A stretch of DNA of 64,000 nucleotides from Candidatus Methylospira mobilis (GTDB taxonomy: Bacteria; Pseudomonadota; Gammaproteobacteria; Methylococcales; Methylococcaceae). The stretch is taken from NCBI RefSeq assembly GCF_009498235.1, contig NZ_CP044205.1, positions 739,716 to 803,715 of the forward strand, in the 5' to 3' direction. Shown here piece after piece: positions 63,095 to 64,000 of the stretch (the first letter of the stretch is position 1; each line of letters begins with the position of its first letter). Both the position numbers and the translations under genes were made by a program. The notes beneath the pieces are model-generated. The model was not told where the DNA came from. It did not search any database and saw only the letters and a program-made list of their open reading frames with translations.

Positions 63095-63232
63095 TGGTAT
63101 ATTTCTGTATAAGTATTGCGTGAACTTCCGTGTTTGAAGTTTGTCTAACGAACGTGTTATTTGCGGACACCTCATAATACATATAATGCAAACAATGCAT
63201 GCCCGGTAAAAAAACATACACAGAGGAATAGC

Positions 63233-63814
63233 ATGAGCAAGATACTTGAAGAAGTTTTAAATGCCAATGCGCATTATGCTGCCGATTTTGGAGATAAAGC
63301 GGCATTGGCCCTGCCGCCCGCCCGGCACTTTGCGATTTTGACCTGTATGGACGCGCGTCTGGACCCGGCGAAGTATGCGGGACTGGCCGAGGGCGATGCG
63401 CATGTAATACGCAATGCCGGCGGGCGCGCCAGCGATGACGCGATACGCTCACTGGTAATTTCGTACAAACTGCTGGGTACGCGCGAGTGGTTCGTGATTC
63501 ATCATACCGATTGCGGTATGGAGCTTTTTACCAATGAAATCATGAGCGACCTCCTCGCCAGCAGTCTCAGGACCGCTACTGTCGATGAAACGGGCTGGCA
63601 CGATTGCGGAACAGGGCCGGGTTGCAGCGATGGCAAATATATCAACTGGCTGACGATCAAGTCCCAGGAGCAAAGCGTGCTGGAAGATGTGGCGCGCATC
63701 CGCAATCACACGCTGGTGCCTCGCGATATTCCGGTTTACGGCTATATCTATGATGTTCGTTCCGGACGGTTGCTGGAGGTTCCTGCTGCGACTGAGGCGG
63801 GCCGGGCTGCATAG
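63233..63814 (+). CDS. Beta-class carbonic anhydrase
   Basis: A 193-residue zinc enzyme interconverting CO2 and bicarbonate. Zinc ligands appear in [11 protein letters not shown] (Cys, with the Asp-Arg dyad) and [10 protein letters not shown] (His, Cys). GAGG precedes the ATG at 63233. It belongs to the short type with an insertion [13 protein letters not shown]. In methylotrophs it could aid CO2 or bicarbonate supply. Cytoplasmic, no signal. Confidence 0.88.
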   Translation: MSKILEEVLNANAHYAADFGDKAALALPPARHFAILTCMDARLDPAKYAGLAEGDAHVIRNAGGRASDDAIRSLVISYKLLGTREWFVIHHTDCGMELFTNEIMSDLLASSLRTATVDETGWHDCGTGPGCSDGKYINWLTIKSQEQSVLEDVARIRNHTLVPRDIPVYGYIYDVRSGRLLEVPAATEAGRAA

Positions 63815-63818
63815 CTTT

Positions 63819-63854
63819 GCAGCCGCCGCGTCTTGCCAAAAGCACGGCGGCTGC
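63819..63854 (+). terminator. Hairpin downstream of carbonic anhydrase
   Basis: GCAGCCGCCG (63819-63828) pairs perfectly with CGGCGGCTGC (63845-63854), 5 bp after the stop codon. No strong T tract follows. The last 146 bases of the window hold no recognised gene. Confidence 0.6.
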
Positions 63855-64000
63855 TGTAATTGAAACAGTGCTTGCGTCTCATTCGTTCGCTGTTGGCGTG
63901 AGAAGAAATGTTCGTGCGCCTGGCGATGGGGTTTCTGTGGTTGTGATGGCGCGCCTCGTCGATTCGGGGTGAAATTCATCGTTGTTTTTTTTTAGTGCCG

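Noticed and set aside
1-64000. CRISPR array
   Set aside because: Despite the type III-like remnants at 25.9-26.4 kb, no regularly spaced repeats of 24-40 bp were found by eye.

Overview
The window reads as chromosomal DNA of a gammaproteobacterial (Type I) methanotroph, order Methylococcales, or a close methylotrophic relative. The strongest marker is a complete formyltransferase/hydrolase operon in the order fhcB-fhcA-fhcD-fhcC (43.6-48.3 kb), the methanofuran/H4MPT formaldehyde-oxidation module shared by methylotrophs and methanogens. A glycogen cluster, a methanotroph-type outer-membrane barrel protein next to small c-type cytochromes, and gammaproteobacterial housekeeping genes (rlmL, pilT, pilD, hemW, moaB, ilvA) agree with this. 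No 16S gene, tRNA or CRISPR array was seen, so the species cannot be named.

Layout. 0-2 kb: 3' part of an outer-membrane barrel gene and two small cytochromes c, one with a Met-rich N-terminus. 2.6-3.8 kb: a complete IS5-family element with inverted repeats and target duplication. 4-10 kb: an EF-G paralogue, an asparagine-synthetase-like enzyme and an ArnT-like glycosyltransferase. 10-15 kb: a Spy-like periplasmic protein, a MITE-like repeat and a three-gene ABC exporter. 15-20 kb: heme A synthase, cytochrome b561, a lytic-transglycosylase-like lipoprotein and rlmL. 20-24.3 kb: intact BrnA with a decayed BrnT, a candidate structured RNA, a LysR regulator and a GH5 cellulase with two CBM2-like modules. 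24.5-26.8 kb: a graveyard of mobile-element fragments (group II intron, IS21, IS3, IS110) beside two broken genes that look like remains of a type III CRISPR cyclic-oligoadenylate module (DUF1874 ring nuclease; N-terminus of a Card1/Can2-like DUF1887 protein), then a broken VOC gene.

27-32.9 kb: ilvA; an ECF sigma/anti-sigma pair divergent from a metallophosphoesterase/CuA-like protein operon, with the same GGAATA-N16-GGTAT promoter motif facing both ways; pilT. 33-39.5 kb: glgB, GH57, glgA, GH57 on one strand. 40-48.3 kb: nitrilase-family amidohydrolase, glutamate-decarboxylase-like enzyme and fhcBADC. 48.3-49.5 kb: two REPIN-type palindromes around a HepT toxin gene and a frameshifted MntA antitoxin gene. 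49.7-64 kb: a REC-PAS-GGDEF-EAL protein with altered REC and EAL residues, pilD, hemW, a lipocalin, a polysaccharide deacetylase, an L,D-transpeptidase coupled to a class D beta-lactamase, small lipoproteins and hydrolases, a large soluble Cache-Cache-CheW protein, moaB and a beta-carbonic anhydrase.

The two most notable observations are the self-consistent ECF divergon (30.0-30.3 kb), which predicts autoregulation and a small regulon, and the fossil cOA-signalling module at 25.9-26.4 kb. Three sites show decay of one partner of a two-part system: BrnT, MntA and the DUF1874/DUF1887 pair.
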